NCBI GenBank assembly: GCA_902777835.1
Contig: CACYVC010000009.1
Span: 1-64,000 of the forward strand
DNA from: an uncultured Bacteroidales bacterium
GTDB lineage: Bacteria > Bacteroidota > Bacteroidia > Bacteroidales > Muribaculaceae
DNA length: 64,000 nucleotides
Direction of reading: 5' to 3'
The notes under the pieces were generated by a model. That model did not search any database. It was not told the DNA's origin and saw only the letters and a program-made list of their open reading frames with translations. This document shows, piece after piece, positions 45,775 to 53,597 of the stretch; the stretch's first letter is position 1; each line of letters begins with the position of its first letter. The position numbers and the translations under genes are program-made.

Positions 45775-46359
45775 ATGGAAACTTTCATAATGATTCTCTT
45801 AGTTCTTGTAATAGCCTTTGTTGTGGGCTTGCTTATAAAGAGCAGTAAAAATGAACCTAAGGATAATAGCACCCCCAAAACTAAAGAAAAGTTCGTAAAC
45901 GAGAAAGCTCTTGAACTCAAAATACCAAAGACTCTGGAAGATGAATTAAATCAAGATGATATCTCAATTAAAGTTACAATAAAGACTGACAGATCGCTTG
46001 CTTATGCAAGGCATCCTGAGATAGTAGAAGCGGAACGCCTTAAATATCATGAACCACAACGTGCGCTTGAGATATTATTGCCGCTATGTGATGTCGAAAA
46101 AGGCATCTATGTTAAGCACATGTGCCTTTTTTGCTATAGGCAGATGAAAGACCCTGAATCTGAAAAGCAAATGATTTATCGTATTCTTGATAGAATTGAG
46201 ACAGTCCAGCCAGATGAATGTGATGAGCTGGAGTATGAGAACATGAAATGCTCGACACAAAAATATTTAGATAGAATGAAATGGGTCGAAACATTGATAG
46301 AGCGAAAGCGCATTAGAGAAGAAAAAGCTAAGTTAAAGGCGAATAGACCTACGAAATAA
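45775..46359 (+). CDS. Phage membrane-anchored protein
   Basis: 194 residues from ATG 45775. One N-terminal membrane helix (MILLVLVIAFVVGLLI, about 5-20), then a cytoplasmic or periplasmic soluble domain with a TPR-like helix pattern (PQRALEILLPLCDVEKGIYV). AT-rich compared with neighbouring genes, which suggests a separate acquisition. Perhaps co-transcribed with the preceding gene. Confidence 0.7.
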   Translation: METFIMILLVLVIAFVVGLLIKSSKNEPKDNSTPKTKEKFVNEKALELKIPKTLEDELNQDDISIKVTIKTDRSLAYARHPEIVEAERLKYHEPQRALEILLPLCDVEKGIYVKHMCLFCYRQMKDPESEKQMIYRILDRIETVQPDECDELEYENMKCSTQKYLDRMKWVETLIERKRIREEKAKLKANRPTK

Positions 46360-46374
46360 TATGTTCTACAACAT

Positions 46375-46400
46375 AAATCCGCAAAAATGCGGATTTTTTT
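46375..46400 (+). terminator. Strong terminator
   Basis: AAATCCGCA (46375-46383) with TGCGGATTT (46388-46396), perfect 9 bp, followed by a long T-run. Confidence 0.93.
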
Positions 46401-46643
46401 TTGCTCAATTCAAAAACTCGACATATCTTTGCTGTCGCTAAACATTCACGGTAGTCAGTCTACCCCGCCGGGCATCGGATATTGCTCACAACATTGCGGT
46501 GGGCTTTTTTTATAGCCTATACCAGCCAAATACATACGGCTGCCTTATCCAACGATTTTTGCTCTTCGGGGTGACATCGTGAATGTTTAGCGACGGGATA
46601 ACGGCAGCCGTTTTTCTGCCATCACGCTAAACATTCACGAGCA
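46401..46643 (+). promoter_or_regulatory. Leader with possible RNA switch upstream of the 46644 operon
   Basis: Promoter: TTG (46401-46403), 20 bases, TATCTTTG (46424-46431). The leader holds one word three times: copy 1 GTCGCTAAACATTCACG (46434-46450), copy 2 its perfect 17-base inverse (46578-46594), copy 3 CGCTAAACATTCACG (46625-46639), four bases before the first ATG at 46644. Copy 2 can pair with copy 1 or copy 3. It lies in the loop of another stem (46536-46550 with 46596-46611, one bulge) followed by TTTTT. A T-run at 46505-46511 after a weaker stem may be another stop. Confidence 0.5.
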
Positions 46644-46901
46644 ATGAAAACAGTATCATTGACCCCGAACGAGAGCGTTCCCATCAGGGAACTGGCCAAA
46701 GTGCTTGCCACAAAAGCACTGGAGTTTCTAACCTCGCTACGCCTGAGCATCGTGCTTGGCGTGGTGGCTTTCATCGCCATCATGTCCTATCACATCACCG
46801 GTGCACATCCTGTGCGCATGGCGTGCATCACACTCGCCTGGGCGGTGCAGCTCGCCCTCTACCTCACCATTGACATCAAGAAAGGAGGTGCCGAGTTATG
46901 A
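46644..46901 (+). CDS. Small two-helix membrane protein, holin candidate
   Basis: 85 residues with two membrane helices (about 30-50 and 57-76: LSIVLGVVAFIAIMSY, MACITLAWAVQLALYL) and a charged end (DIKKGGAEL). Size and topology fit a holin, but no lysozyme gene is next to it. It is first of four genes coupled by ATGA overlaps. Confidence 0.6.
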   Translation: MKTVSLTPNESVPIRELAKVLATKALEFLTSLRLSIVLGVVAFIAIMSYHITGAHPVRMACITLAWAVQLALYLTIDIKKGGAEL

Positions 46902-47248
46902 AAGCCTGGAACCGTGAGAGCCGAGAGCTCAAGCTGCGCTACGACATGAAGCGCGCCCAAGTGAACCTTAGCTTTAACCAGCGTCAGGTGCAACTGAGCC
47001 ATGAGATTGACATGGCCAAGAACGAACTGCACTACTGCAACCAGAGTATGCGCCAGGCAGGTGCAGACATTGTTGCACTGAAGTCACGGCTCGATGCTGC
47101 CGTGGAGCGCATTCATGAGCTGTCGCAGAAGAAGGTGCTGCTTGACTTCGACCGCAAGAACTGTCTCGTGGCACTCGAGCGCGAGCACGCCGCCGAAGTC
47201 GATGCCCTCGAAGCTAAATACAACCGAGAGGAGGTGGTTGCCGTATGA
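46898..47248 (+). CDS. Coiled-coil phage protein
   Basis: 116 residues, nearly all coiled coil (about 10-110: RESRELKLRYDMKRAQVNLS and on). No signal peptide. It overlaps its neighbours by ATGA at both ends. Possibly spanin-like or structural; unclear. Confidence 0.65.
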   Translation: MKAWNRESRELKLRYDMKRAQVNLSFNQRQVQLSHEIDMAKNELHYCNQSMRQAGADIVALKSRLDAAVERIHELSQKKVLLDFDRKNCLVALEREHAAEVDALEAKYNREEVVAV

Positions 47249-47520
47249 AAGGACACATCTGGACGTTTGAGTTGCGCAAGGGCACACAAGTTCTTGAGCA
47301 CTTCGAGGGCACCTGCCCCGAGTGCCACCGCAAGGGTGACGATCTGGCCACACGCTTAGGCAGCGTGGAGTGCTATGCCTTCAACGAGCCGCTGAACCAG
47401 TGGCAGAAGATGGGCACTTACCGTGGCCACTATGTGTTCACCGACAGCTTCGGCGATGACCGCCGCATGAAATTCGATTACTCCGGCATGGCTCCCATGG
47501 GAAAGGAGGTGGCCGTATGA
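47245..47520 (+). CDS. Small phage protein
   Basis: 91 residues with CPECHRKG (about 29-36), a single CxxC that could be half a zinc site. ATGA overlaps with both neighbours. Function unknown. Confidence 0.62.
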   Translation: MKGHIWTFELRKGTQVLEHFEGTCPECHRKGDDLATRLGSVECYAFNEPLNQWQKMGTYRGHYVFTDSFGDDRRMKFDYSGMAPMGKEVAV

Positions 47521-47846
47521 ACACTATCGACATCAAAGGTTATCTCGACAACCTCGAGACCTATATCCACGACCCCGAGCGCATGGGCTTTGCAGACAAC
47601 ATTATCCCTGTGGCGATGTGGCTGCGCGGCTTCTTGCCGGGTGATGATGAGAACAGCATGCACAACATGAGCGGCACCGACATACGTGCGCTGCTGTGCG
47701 ACATCGTTGACGTGGACCTAAATGACGTGTCACGGCTGATGGTGCTGGCGGGCTACTCGCTGAGCGGCAACCGCCTGCATCCCGAGTGGATGATGCAGCC
47801 CATCGACAACGAGGTGGTGCGCGTGACCGAGCTTGGTCAAAATTAA
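47517..47846 (+). CDS. Small phage protein
   Basis: 109 residues, soluble, helical (YLDNLETYIHDPERMGFADN). Last of the four coupled genes. Its stop codon lies inside the first TGGTCAAWWTTRACCA palindrome. Confidence 0.62.
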   Translation: MNTIDIKGYLDNLETYIHDPERMGFADNIIPVAMWLRGFLPGDDENSMHNMSGTDIRALLCDIVDVDLNDVSRLMVLAGYSLSGNRLHPEWMMQPIDNEVVRVTELGQN

Positions 47847-47849
47847 CCA
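47834..47849. promoter_or_regulatory. Palindromic operator-like site 1
   Basis: TGGTCAAAATTAACCA, covering the stop codon of the preceding gene. One of three related 16-bp palindromes within 520 bp. Confidence 0.5.
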
Positions 47850-47891
47850 AAGCGACACATTTTTTTACATAGAACCAAAATAGATCGTCAA

Positions 47892-47921
47892 AGCCCTGCT
47901 CCGGGAGGCGCGGGGCTTTTT
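47892..47921 (+). terminator. Terminator after the four-gene unit
   Basis: AGCCCTGC (47892-47899) with GCGGGGCT (47910-47917, one G-T pair), then TTTT. The T-run merges into palindrome 2. Confidence 0.75.
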
Positions 47922-47936
47922 GGTCAATTTTGACCA
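47921..47936. promoter_or_regulatory. Palindromic operator-like site 2
   Basis: TGGTCAATTTTGACCA, perfect 7-bp arms, extended by T/A on each side. It lies 31 bases upstream of the -7 box at 47968. Confidence 0.55.
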
Positions 47937-47947
47937 ATAATATAATC

Positions 47948-47975
47948 TTGGTTTCAACAATATATTGTATCTTTG
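47948..47975 (+). promoter_or_regulatory. Promoter of the small membrane-protein gene
   Basis: TTG (47948-47950), 17 bases (a little short), TATCTTTG (47968-47975). Confidence 0.55.
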
Positions 47976-47996
47976 CAACATTAAACTCTTGTTATT

Positions 47997-48149
47997 ATGG
48001 GCATAATACTTAAAATCTTGATAGGCCTGGTGCTGCTGGCTGTGCTGGCGGTGGTCGTTGTGTTCGGGGCCTACTTCATCGCCGTTGTACGGCATGAGTG
48101 GCGATGGCGAAAATTGACTACTGACGAATACAGGGAGAAATATGAGTAG
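47997..48149 (+). CDS. Small single-helix membrane protein
   Basis: 50 residues: MGIILKILIG start, one long membrane helix (about 3-31) and a basic then acidic tail (RHEWRWRKLTTDEYREKYE). Its end overlaps the next gene by 8 bases. Could assist lysis or act on the host membrane. Confidence 0.65.
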   Translation: MGIILKILIGLVLLAVLAVVVVFGAYFIAVVRHEWRWRKLTTDEYREKYE

Positions 48150-48324
48150 CAAGAAAAAAGATGAGACCTGGCTGGCCGTGCCGCCCAGTGTGCTGGCGCG
48201 TGTGCTGTGCCGCTACTGCACGGCATGCGGCAAGCGTGACAGCCGACGGCAGCACCCGCTGCAGTGCCTGAGTGTGAAACGCTTCATCGCCGAGCTGCGC
48301 GACCGCTCACGTGGCCTGGGCTGA
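48142..48324 (+). CDS. Small Cys-rich phage protein
   Basis: 60 residues (MSSKKKDETWLAVPPSVLAR) with CRYCTACGKR (about 24-33) and one more Cys, which suits a zinc-binding knuckle. Coupled to the preceding membrane-protein gene. Function unknown. Confidence 0.55.
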   Translation: MSSKKKDETWLAVPPSVLARVLCRYCTACGKRDSRRQHPLQCLSVKRFIAELRDRSRGLG

Positions 48325-48326
48325 CT

Positions 48327-48361
48327 GTCTTTTTAGCTGGTCAAATTTAACCATAACTTTG
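48327..48361 (+). promoter_or_regulatory. Late-type phage promoter 3 (tail operon)
   Basis: GTCTTTTT (48327-48334), 19 bases, TAACTTTG (48354-48361), CA. The ATG at 48366 is only five bases beyond, so the transcript may be leaderless. Confidence 0.7.
48338..48353. promoter_or_regulatory. Palindromic operator-like site 3
   Basis: TGGTCAAATTTAACCA, filling the spacer of late promoter 3 up to the base before its -7 box. A protein bound here would directly control the tail operon. Confidence 0.6.
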
Positions 48362-48365
48362 CACT

Positions 48366-49382
48366 ATGATTAATTTCAATGACATAGGCTCCTGGCACTT
48401 TGTGAGCGAGCTTGACGTGATTGAGGTGACCGCTGCCGCCAATGTGGAGGTGCGCATCACCGCAGCCGACGGTTCGGTGCTGCTCGACGGCACCTACATC
48501 CCGGTGGACGGTGTGGCGCGAGTGTATCACCTGCACAAACTGTTGTCGCCGCTGATCGTAGAGGTGGTGGCCGACTTCACGCTGACGGTGGGCGGCGTGA
48601 GCAAGACGGTGCATGTGGTGCAGAGCCGCGTGGCGGTGAGCGAGACGGCGAGCGAGTTCCTGCCGTCGTTCTTCCTGAGCCCGGTGATGACCGAGCGCGA
48701 CACCGCCCTGGGGCGCAAGGAACTGCTCTCGATCCTGCCCATTGAGGCAACGCTGCCCACGGTGCAAGCGGTGTGCAGCTTCTGGGACGGCAGCGCGGTG
48801 GTGACCGACACCAAGACTTTGTCACCAGTCTTAGTCACCGGCGTAGTGACAGAGATAGACGTGAGCCCCGACCAGTTTGTGGACACCACGGTGGGCGAGC
48901 TGGTGGGCTACACGATCACCGCCGGAGAACGCCGCATGGCATACCGAGTGAGTGCGCTGCCCACCGCCGAAGTGGCTATGCTGGTGCGCAACACCTTCGG
49001 GGCCTGGGAACCGGTGTACTTTGCCGGTATGAGCGAGAACGCGCCCGAGTACACTCGCGAGACGGCGATGGTGAACGGCGGGCTGCGACTGTATAACATC
49101 GAGGAGGTGGACACGGTGCGCAGCTACAGCGGTCCGTTGCGCCCCAGCGGCGTGGCCCTGCTGCGTGACCTGGCCCGCAGCCGCGACGTGGTGCTGCTGG
49201 TCAAGGGCGTGGCGAGCGACATGGTGGTGGTGACCGCCGTGGACGTGAAGCACACCACCGCCGACAACGACATCCCCGACATGACGGTGACGTGGCGGCG
49301 GTCGAGCCTGCTGAGCGCGAAGCTGGTGCCTGTGCGTACTCCTAAACTGTTTGACGAGACATTCGATGAGACCTACAACTAA
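48366..49382 (+). CDS. Phage tail/structural protein
   Basis: 338 residues (MINFNDIGSWHFVSELDVIE), beta-rich, two repeats of Ig-like pattern. It is first in the late operon that runs to the neck genes. No known domain that I can name; likely a virion protein. Its last 17 bases overlap the next gene. Confidence 0.65.
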   Translation: MINFNDIGSWHFVSELDVIEVTAAANVEVRITAADGSVLLDGTYIPVDGVARVYHLHKLLSPLIVEVVADFTLTVGGVSKTVHVVQSRVAVSETASEFLPSFFLSPVMTERDTALGRKELLSILPIEATLPTVQAVCSFWDGSAVVTDTKTLSPVLVTGVVTEIDVSPDQFVDTTVGELVGYTITAGERRMAYRVSALPTAEVAMLVRNTFGAWEPVYFAGMSENAPEYTRETAMVNGGLRLYNIEEVDTVRSYSGPLRPSGVALLRDLARSRDVVLLVKGVASDMVVVTAVDVKHTTADNDIPDMTVTWRRSSLLSAKLVPVRTPKLFDETFDETYN

Positions 49383-49614
49383 AGGCGTGATTCACATCAA
49401 GGATGCCATCACGCTGCTTGAAGCCGGCTATCCTTGCGACCTGCGCTTGTGGAAACTGAGCACGGGCGACATCCTGCACTACCGCGGAGCGGTGTGCATA
49501 GGCGGCCACTGGCGGCGCGGCACGCACCGCGTGCGCCTGCCGGAGAGCGGCTTGATACGTGAGTTCCGCGATGTGACCCTATTCGAGATTAACAATATGA
49601 CCATATACAGATGA
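49366..49614 (+). CDS. Small phage protein
   Basis: 82 residues from ATG 49366 (MRPTTKGVIHIKDAITLLEA). GVIHIKDAITLLEAGYPCDL looks like a small structural module. It ends 4 bases into the portal-like gene (ATGA overlap). Confidence 0.6.
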   Translation: MRPTTKGVIHIKDAITLLEAGYPCDLRLWKLSTGDILHYRGAVCIGGHWRRGTHRVRLPESGLIREFRDVTLFEINNMTIYR

Positions 49615-51002
49615 AACGCGAAGACTTTAACATCAACCTGCCCAAAGGCGAGATATTCACCGTGGGCAAGAGCAAGGTGGCGGCGCTGATGAGCGAGGTG
49701 GGCAGCTCGGCCGACATCTTCGACGAGGACGGGCTGCCGTCGGTGCGCGACCTGCCGCAGTATGGCGGCAAGTACCAGTATGTACCTTTCGGTGCCGACG
49801 ACCAGCTGCCGTTTGAGATGATCCGGCTGATTGGCGAGGATGAGATCATGAGCCAGAACAAACTGTTTAACGTGCTGACCTGCTACGGCAATGGCTTGCG
49901 CTATAACAACCCCGCCACTGGCGCGCCTACCACCGACGCGGAGGTGAGCCGCTGGGCGTTCCAGAACTCGCTGCCGGAGTTTTTCCTGGAACAGGCCACC
50001 GACATGAAATACTTCTTCTTTGCCGTGGCTGTGCTCATCATGAGCCGCGACGGCAAGAAGATTGTGCAGGTGCGTCACAAGGAGGCGTGCTACTGCCGCT
50101 TTGAGAAAGCCGACAGCCGCGGTCGCATCAACCATGTGTTCTATGCCAACTGGCGCGGCCAGCGCAGCTTGCAGGCCAAGGACATCGAGGTTATTCAGTT
50201 GCTCGACGAGAAAGACCCGCTGGGCCACCTCGAGGTGCTGATGGGGCGTGCCCCAGGTTGGGACGGGCTGACCAAGGAGCGCACCAAGAACCGCAAGTTT
50301 GCCGTGCTGATGCGCTTCCCAACACCGGGGCTACAATACTACCCTGTGCCGTATTACACGGCAATCTTCCGCGGCGACTGGTTTGACATCAAGAAACTCA
50401 TCGGCACTGGCAAGAAAGCTAAGCTGCGCAACCATGCCAGCGTGAAATACCAGGTGGAGGTGCATCGCGACTACTGGTATAACATCTGCGACGAGGAGAA
50501 CATCACCGACCCGCTGAAGCAAGCCGAGCGCATCAAGCAGGAGAAAGAGAACATCAAGAACTTTGTGGCTGGCATCGAGAACAGCGGCAAGGTGTGGATC
50601 ACGGGCTACTACATCGACCCTAACGGCAAAGAGAACCGCATGGTGCGCATCAACGTGATAGATGCAAGCAAAGAGGGCGGCGACTGGAGCGAAGACATCC
50701 AGGAGGCGGCCAACATGACTTGCTATGGCGACAACATCCACCCGAACCTCGTGGGTGCCACACCTGGCAAGTCGCAGATGAACAACAGCGGCAGCGACAA
50801 GCGCGAGTTGTTCACGCTCAAGCAGAGCCTCGAGAAGTCGTGGCACGACATTATGCTCAAGGTGCATTGGGTTATCATCTACTTCAACGGCTGGCAAGAC
50901 CGTGCCGTGCCCGACGTGCCGCTGATCATGCTGACCACACTGGACCAAAAGACCGACGCTAAAGAAGTTTCACTGAACCAAGATAACAACGACGAACAAT
51001 GA
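49611..51002 (+). CDS. Candidate portal protein
   Basis: 463 residues. The order of features fits a portal: a long helical N-terminal part, YQYVPFGADDQLPFEMIRLI, then a wing/stem region with FFFAVAVLIMSRDGKK and a C-terminal helical tail ending in charged residues. PNLVGATPGKSQMNNSGSDK (about 384-403) resembles the region before the crown in portal-like proteins. It is followed at once by the neck-type genes, which supports the call. It could instead be a different head-tail protein. Confidence 0.6.
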   Translation: MKREDFNINLPKGEIFTVGKSKVAALMSEVGSSADIFDEDGLPSVRDLPQYGGKYQYVPFGADDQLPFEMIRLIGEDEIMSQNKLFNVLTCYGNGLRYNNPATGAPTTDAEVSRWAFQNSLPEFFLEQATDMKYFFFAVAVLIMSRDGKKIVQVRHKEACYCRFEKADSRGRINHVFYANWRGQRSLQAKDIEVIQLLDEKDPLGHLEVLMGRAPGWDGLTKERTKNRKFAVLMRFPTPGLQYYPVPYYTAIFRGDWFDIKKLIGTGKKAKLRNHASVKYQVEVHRDYWYNICDEENITDPLKQAERIKQEKENIKNFVAGIENSGKVWITGYYIDPNGKENRMVRINVIDASKEGGDWSEDIQEAANMTCYGDNIHPNLVGATPGKSQMNNSGSDKRELFTLKQSLEKSWHDIMLKVHWVIIYFNGWQDRAVPDVPLIMLTTLDQKTDAKEVSLNQDNNDEQ

Positions 51003-51805
51003 CACGCGAAGAATTTGAATACTATGTGCCGAGTGCTGTGATGCCCGATGACACGTTGTTTGAGCGTATCGCCGAGCAGTTGGCCGAGGGCGAGACGGCT
51101 GTAAAATCGCTGCTGGGTGGTGACCTGTATGCCGCGAGAGAGGAAGACTTGACGCTGCTGAACCTGTGCAAGCGCATGGCTTGCCTGACGGCGTACAAAC
51201 TGGCGATTCCACACCTTGACCTTGTGCTGACGGAGAACGGTTTCGGGGTGGTGAGCAACCAGAATGTGGCTCCTGCAAGCGCGGAGCGTGTGAACCGCCT
51301 GAGGCAGCAGGTGCAGTTTGCGCTTGACGACACGATCGACGAGCTGCTGGACCTGCTGCGTGGCAACAAGCAATGGGTGAATACACATGTGGCGGTGGAG
51401 GTGTTCCGCTCGCTGGCGTGGAACGGTCGGCAGCAACTGGTGTACTTCGGCGTGCCTAACGGTCACCGCTCGACCCTTGACGAGCTGCGGCCGAAGATTA
51501 CGGCGGCTGAGGCAAAGGTGCAGCACTGCATCTCGCCGGAGTTCTACCAGGAGCTGTGTGACGCTGTGCGTCTGCGCACGGCCACGGCTGAGCAGAACAC
51601 GGCGATCCACAAGATACTGATGACGGTGGGCGCCGATGTGACCGAAGACCGGGCGATGGCGCACTTCCACGTGAAGAAACTGGTGGAGTGGCTCGACGGC
51701 AACATCCGCACGTTCTCTACCTACGCCAACTCGACGGCCTACGCTGCCAACACGTTTGAACCTTACAAGAACGAGAAGGATGACCCGTGCTACTTTTTCG
51801 GTTGA
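50999..51805 (+). CDS. Phage protein, DUF6712-like
   Basis: 268 residues (MTREEFEYYVPSAVMPDDTL), helical. ATGA overlap with the portal-like gene. It recalls Bacteroidota phage proteins annotated as DUF6712 in the portal/neck region, but I cannot confirm that. Confidence 0.55.
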   Translation: MTREEFEYYVPSAVMPDDTLFERIAEQLAEGETAVKSLLGGDLYAAREEDLTLLNLCKRMACLTAYKLAIPHLDLVLTENGFGVVSNQNVAPASAERVNRLRQQVQFALDDTIDELLDLLRGNKQWVNTHVAVEVFRSLAWNGRQQLVYFGVPNGHRSTLDELRPKITAAEAKVQHCISPEFYQELCDAVRLRTATAEQNTAIHKILMTVGADVTEDRAMAHFHVKKLVEWLDGNIRTFSTYANSTAYAANTFEPYKNEKDDPCYFFG

Positions 51806-52535
51806 GCAGAACCGGCTGCGGTTGACAGTGCCGACCGGGTGGCACGAACTGAGCCAGGGCGAGCTGTGCATGGCGCTGCGATGCAAGGCGCGCAACGAGG
51901 AGCCATGGCGGCAGCGGCTGGCAGTGCTGCTGCACTTGACAGGCATGAAGATCATCAGGCGCGAGGGCGCACACTGGGTGTGCAGCGTGCCCACCGATGA
52001 GCAGAAGTCGCAACGCTTCAACCTCGACCACGAACTGCTGCCGAGCATCCTTGACAATCTACAGTGGCTGGATGAGCCCGGCGGCCACCCCGTGCGTCCT
52101 GACCGACTGCGCGGCGTGGCTGCCCTGCCGGCCACGCTGCATGATGTGGCCTTCGGCACCTACCTGCAGTGCGAGAACTGCTACCAGGGCATCTTGCAGA
52201 GCCAGAGCGAGGCGGCGGTGACACACCTTGCCACGCTGCTATACCCCGGGCTGAAGGGCAAACTGGCGATGTGGGAGCAGCTGGGCGTGATACAGTGGTG
52301 GGCACAGGTGAAGACGCTATTTTCCCAGCAATGGCCGAACTTTTTCAAGCCGGGCGACGGCGGCAGCGCCGCCGCGATGGTGGAGGTGATGAACAACCAA
52401 ATCAGGGCGCTGACCGGCGGCGACGTGACCAAAGAGGCCGAGATCCTGGGCATCGACACGTGGCGCGCGCTGACCGAGCTGGATGCCAAGGCCCGCGAGG
52501 CCGACGAGTTTAACCGCAAAATGAAGAAGAAATGA
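51780..52535 (+). CDS. Phage protein of unknown function
   Basis: 251 residues from ATG 51780 (MTRATFSVEQNRLRLTVPTG). The first 40 residues are beta-like, then helix. The start overlaps the preceding gene by 26 bases. Probable head-tail joining or tail-assembly role by position only. Confidence 0.6.
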   Translation: MTRATFSVEQNRLRLTVPTGWHELSQGELCMALRCKARNEEPWRQRLAVLLHLTGMKIIRREGAHWVCSVPTDEQKSQRFNLDHELLPSILDNLQWLDEPGGHPVRPDRLRGVAALPATLHDVAFGTYLQCENCYQGILQSQSEAAVTHLATLLYPGLKGKLAMWEQLGVIQWWAQVKTLFSQQWPNFFKPGDGGSAAAMVEVMNNQIRALTGGDVTKEAEILGIDTWRALTELDAKAREADEFNRKMKKK

Positions 52536-53035
52536 ACGCACGACAACTCTTTGACTACATAGGCTACTTTGAAGACCTTTGGCAGAGCAACAAACTGGCA
52601 CAGGCAGAGAACTTCAAGTTCTGCACCTGCTCTGGCATCGAGACCTTGCAGGGCCCGCTGCAGCAGTTCCGCACAGCACCAGCATTCTTCTGCGTGGATG
52701 ACACCAACGACGGTGCCACATTCCGTGGTCGCAACGGCGGCTGGTTCAAGAAACGCACAGTGACGGTGTTCCTAATGCACCGCTACAACATCAAATCGAT
52801 GGCCACCTACACGGCAGCACTCGAGAAATGCCGCACGCTGTTCCGTCAGCTGCTCACCCGTATGCTCATCGACGAGGATTTGCTGAGCAACGAAATGGTG
52901 TACCTGCGTACCGAGAGCGTGCTGAGTCGTGAACTGGGGCAATACTTCCTGAATGGCTGCACCGGTCTCTACTTCATGGTAGAGGTCGCCGAGCCTATCG
53001 ACCTAACCTTTGACGCGACGGAATGGCAGAGCTGA
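52532..53035 (+). CDS. Phage neck/tail-completion protein
   Basis: 167 residues (MNARQLFDYIGYFEDLWQSN), mixed alpha/beta, length typical of head-tail connector or tail-terminator proteins. ATGA overlap with the gene before, and a 13-base overlap with the gene after. Inferred from order. Confidence 0.6.
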   Translation: MNARQLFDYIGYFEDLWQSNKLAQAENFKFCTCSGIETLQGPLQQFRTAPAFFCVDDTNDGATFRGRNGGWFKKRTVTVFLMHRYNIKSMATYTAALEKCRTLFRQLLTRMLIDEDLLSNEMVYLRTESVLSRELGQYFLNGCTGLYFMVEVAEPIDLTFDATEWQS

Positions 53036-53526
53036 ACCGACAGGAGATAGAACGCCAGCAGCAACTGTGGGTTGACAACTGGGCGAAGATGATGGTGCAG
53101 ATTTGGCAAGACAAACTGCAGTACTGGAACATCCGGCGCACCGGCGCGCTGATGGGCTCGTTCACCGAGAGCGTGTCACATGACGGCTTGAGCGCAAACA
53201 TCGTGATGCGCTTCCTTGCCTACGGCATCTATCAAGCCTACGGCGTGGGCAACGGCTACAGCCACGACAACGGCGGCGATCTGCCGTTCCTGGGTGCGGC
53301 CTACCGAAAGGAGCATAGGCTGGACGTGCCGCGCAAAGTGGGCCCTGCATGGGGCGGCTACTACAGCAGCGGCGAGCCACGTGAGAGGCGCGACTGGTTC
53401 AATCCAAAACTCTACGCCTCACTGATGCGAATGAAAGAGACTATGGCGCACATGATAGGTGAGGAGGCCGCCGCAGTGATCTGCGAAGCCCTCGAGGATG
53501 CCGGCAAAGCCGTAGGGCGACGTTAG
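53023..53526 (+). CDS. Phage neck/head-tail joining protein
   Basis: 167 residues (MAELNRQEIERQQQLWVDNW). RRTGALMGSFTESVSHDGLS and VMRFLAYGIYQAYGVGNGYS recall HK97 gp10-like tail completion proteins (a G-A-L-x-x-S-F start and a Y-A-x-x-x-x-x-G middle). Last gene before the fibre gene. Confidence 0.65.
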   Translation: MAELNRQEIERQQQLWVDNWAKMMVQIWQDKLQYWNIRRTGALMGSFTESVSHDGLSANIVMRFLAYGIYQAYGVGNGYSHDNGGDLPFLGAAYRKEHRLDVPRKVGPAWGGYYSSGEPRERRDWFNPKLYASLMRMKETMAHMIGEEAAAVICEALEDAGKAVGRR

Positions 53527-53531
53527 GAGCT

Positions 53532-53566
53532 GTCTTTTTGTCTGCGCTTCGTGAATGATAAATTTG
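53532..53566 (+). promoter_or_regulatory. Late-type phage promoter 4 (fibre gene)
   Basis: GTCTTTTT (53532-53539), 19 bases, TAAATTTG (53559-53566), CA. The ATG follows 31 bases later. Confidence 0.7.
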
Positions 53567-53597
53567 CAGTGTATTTAATCACTAAAATCATTATGTA

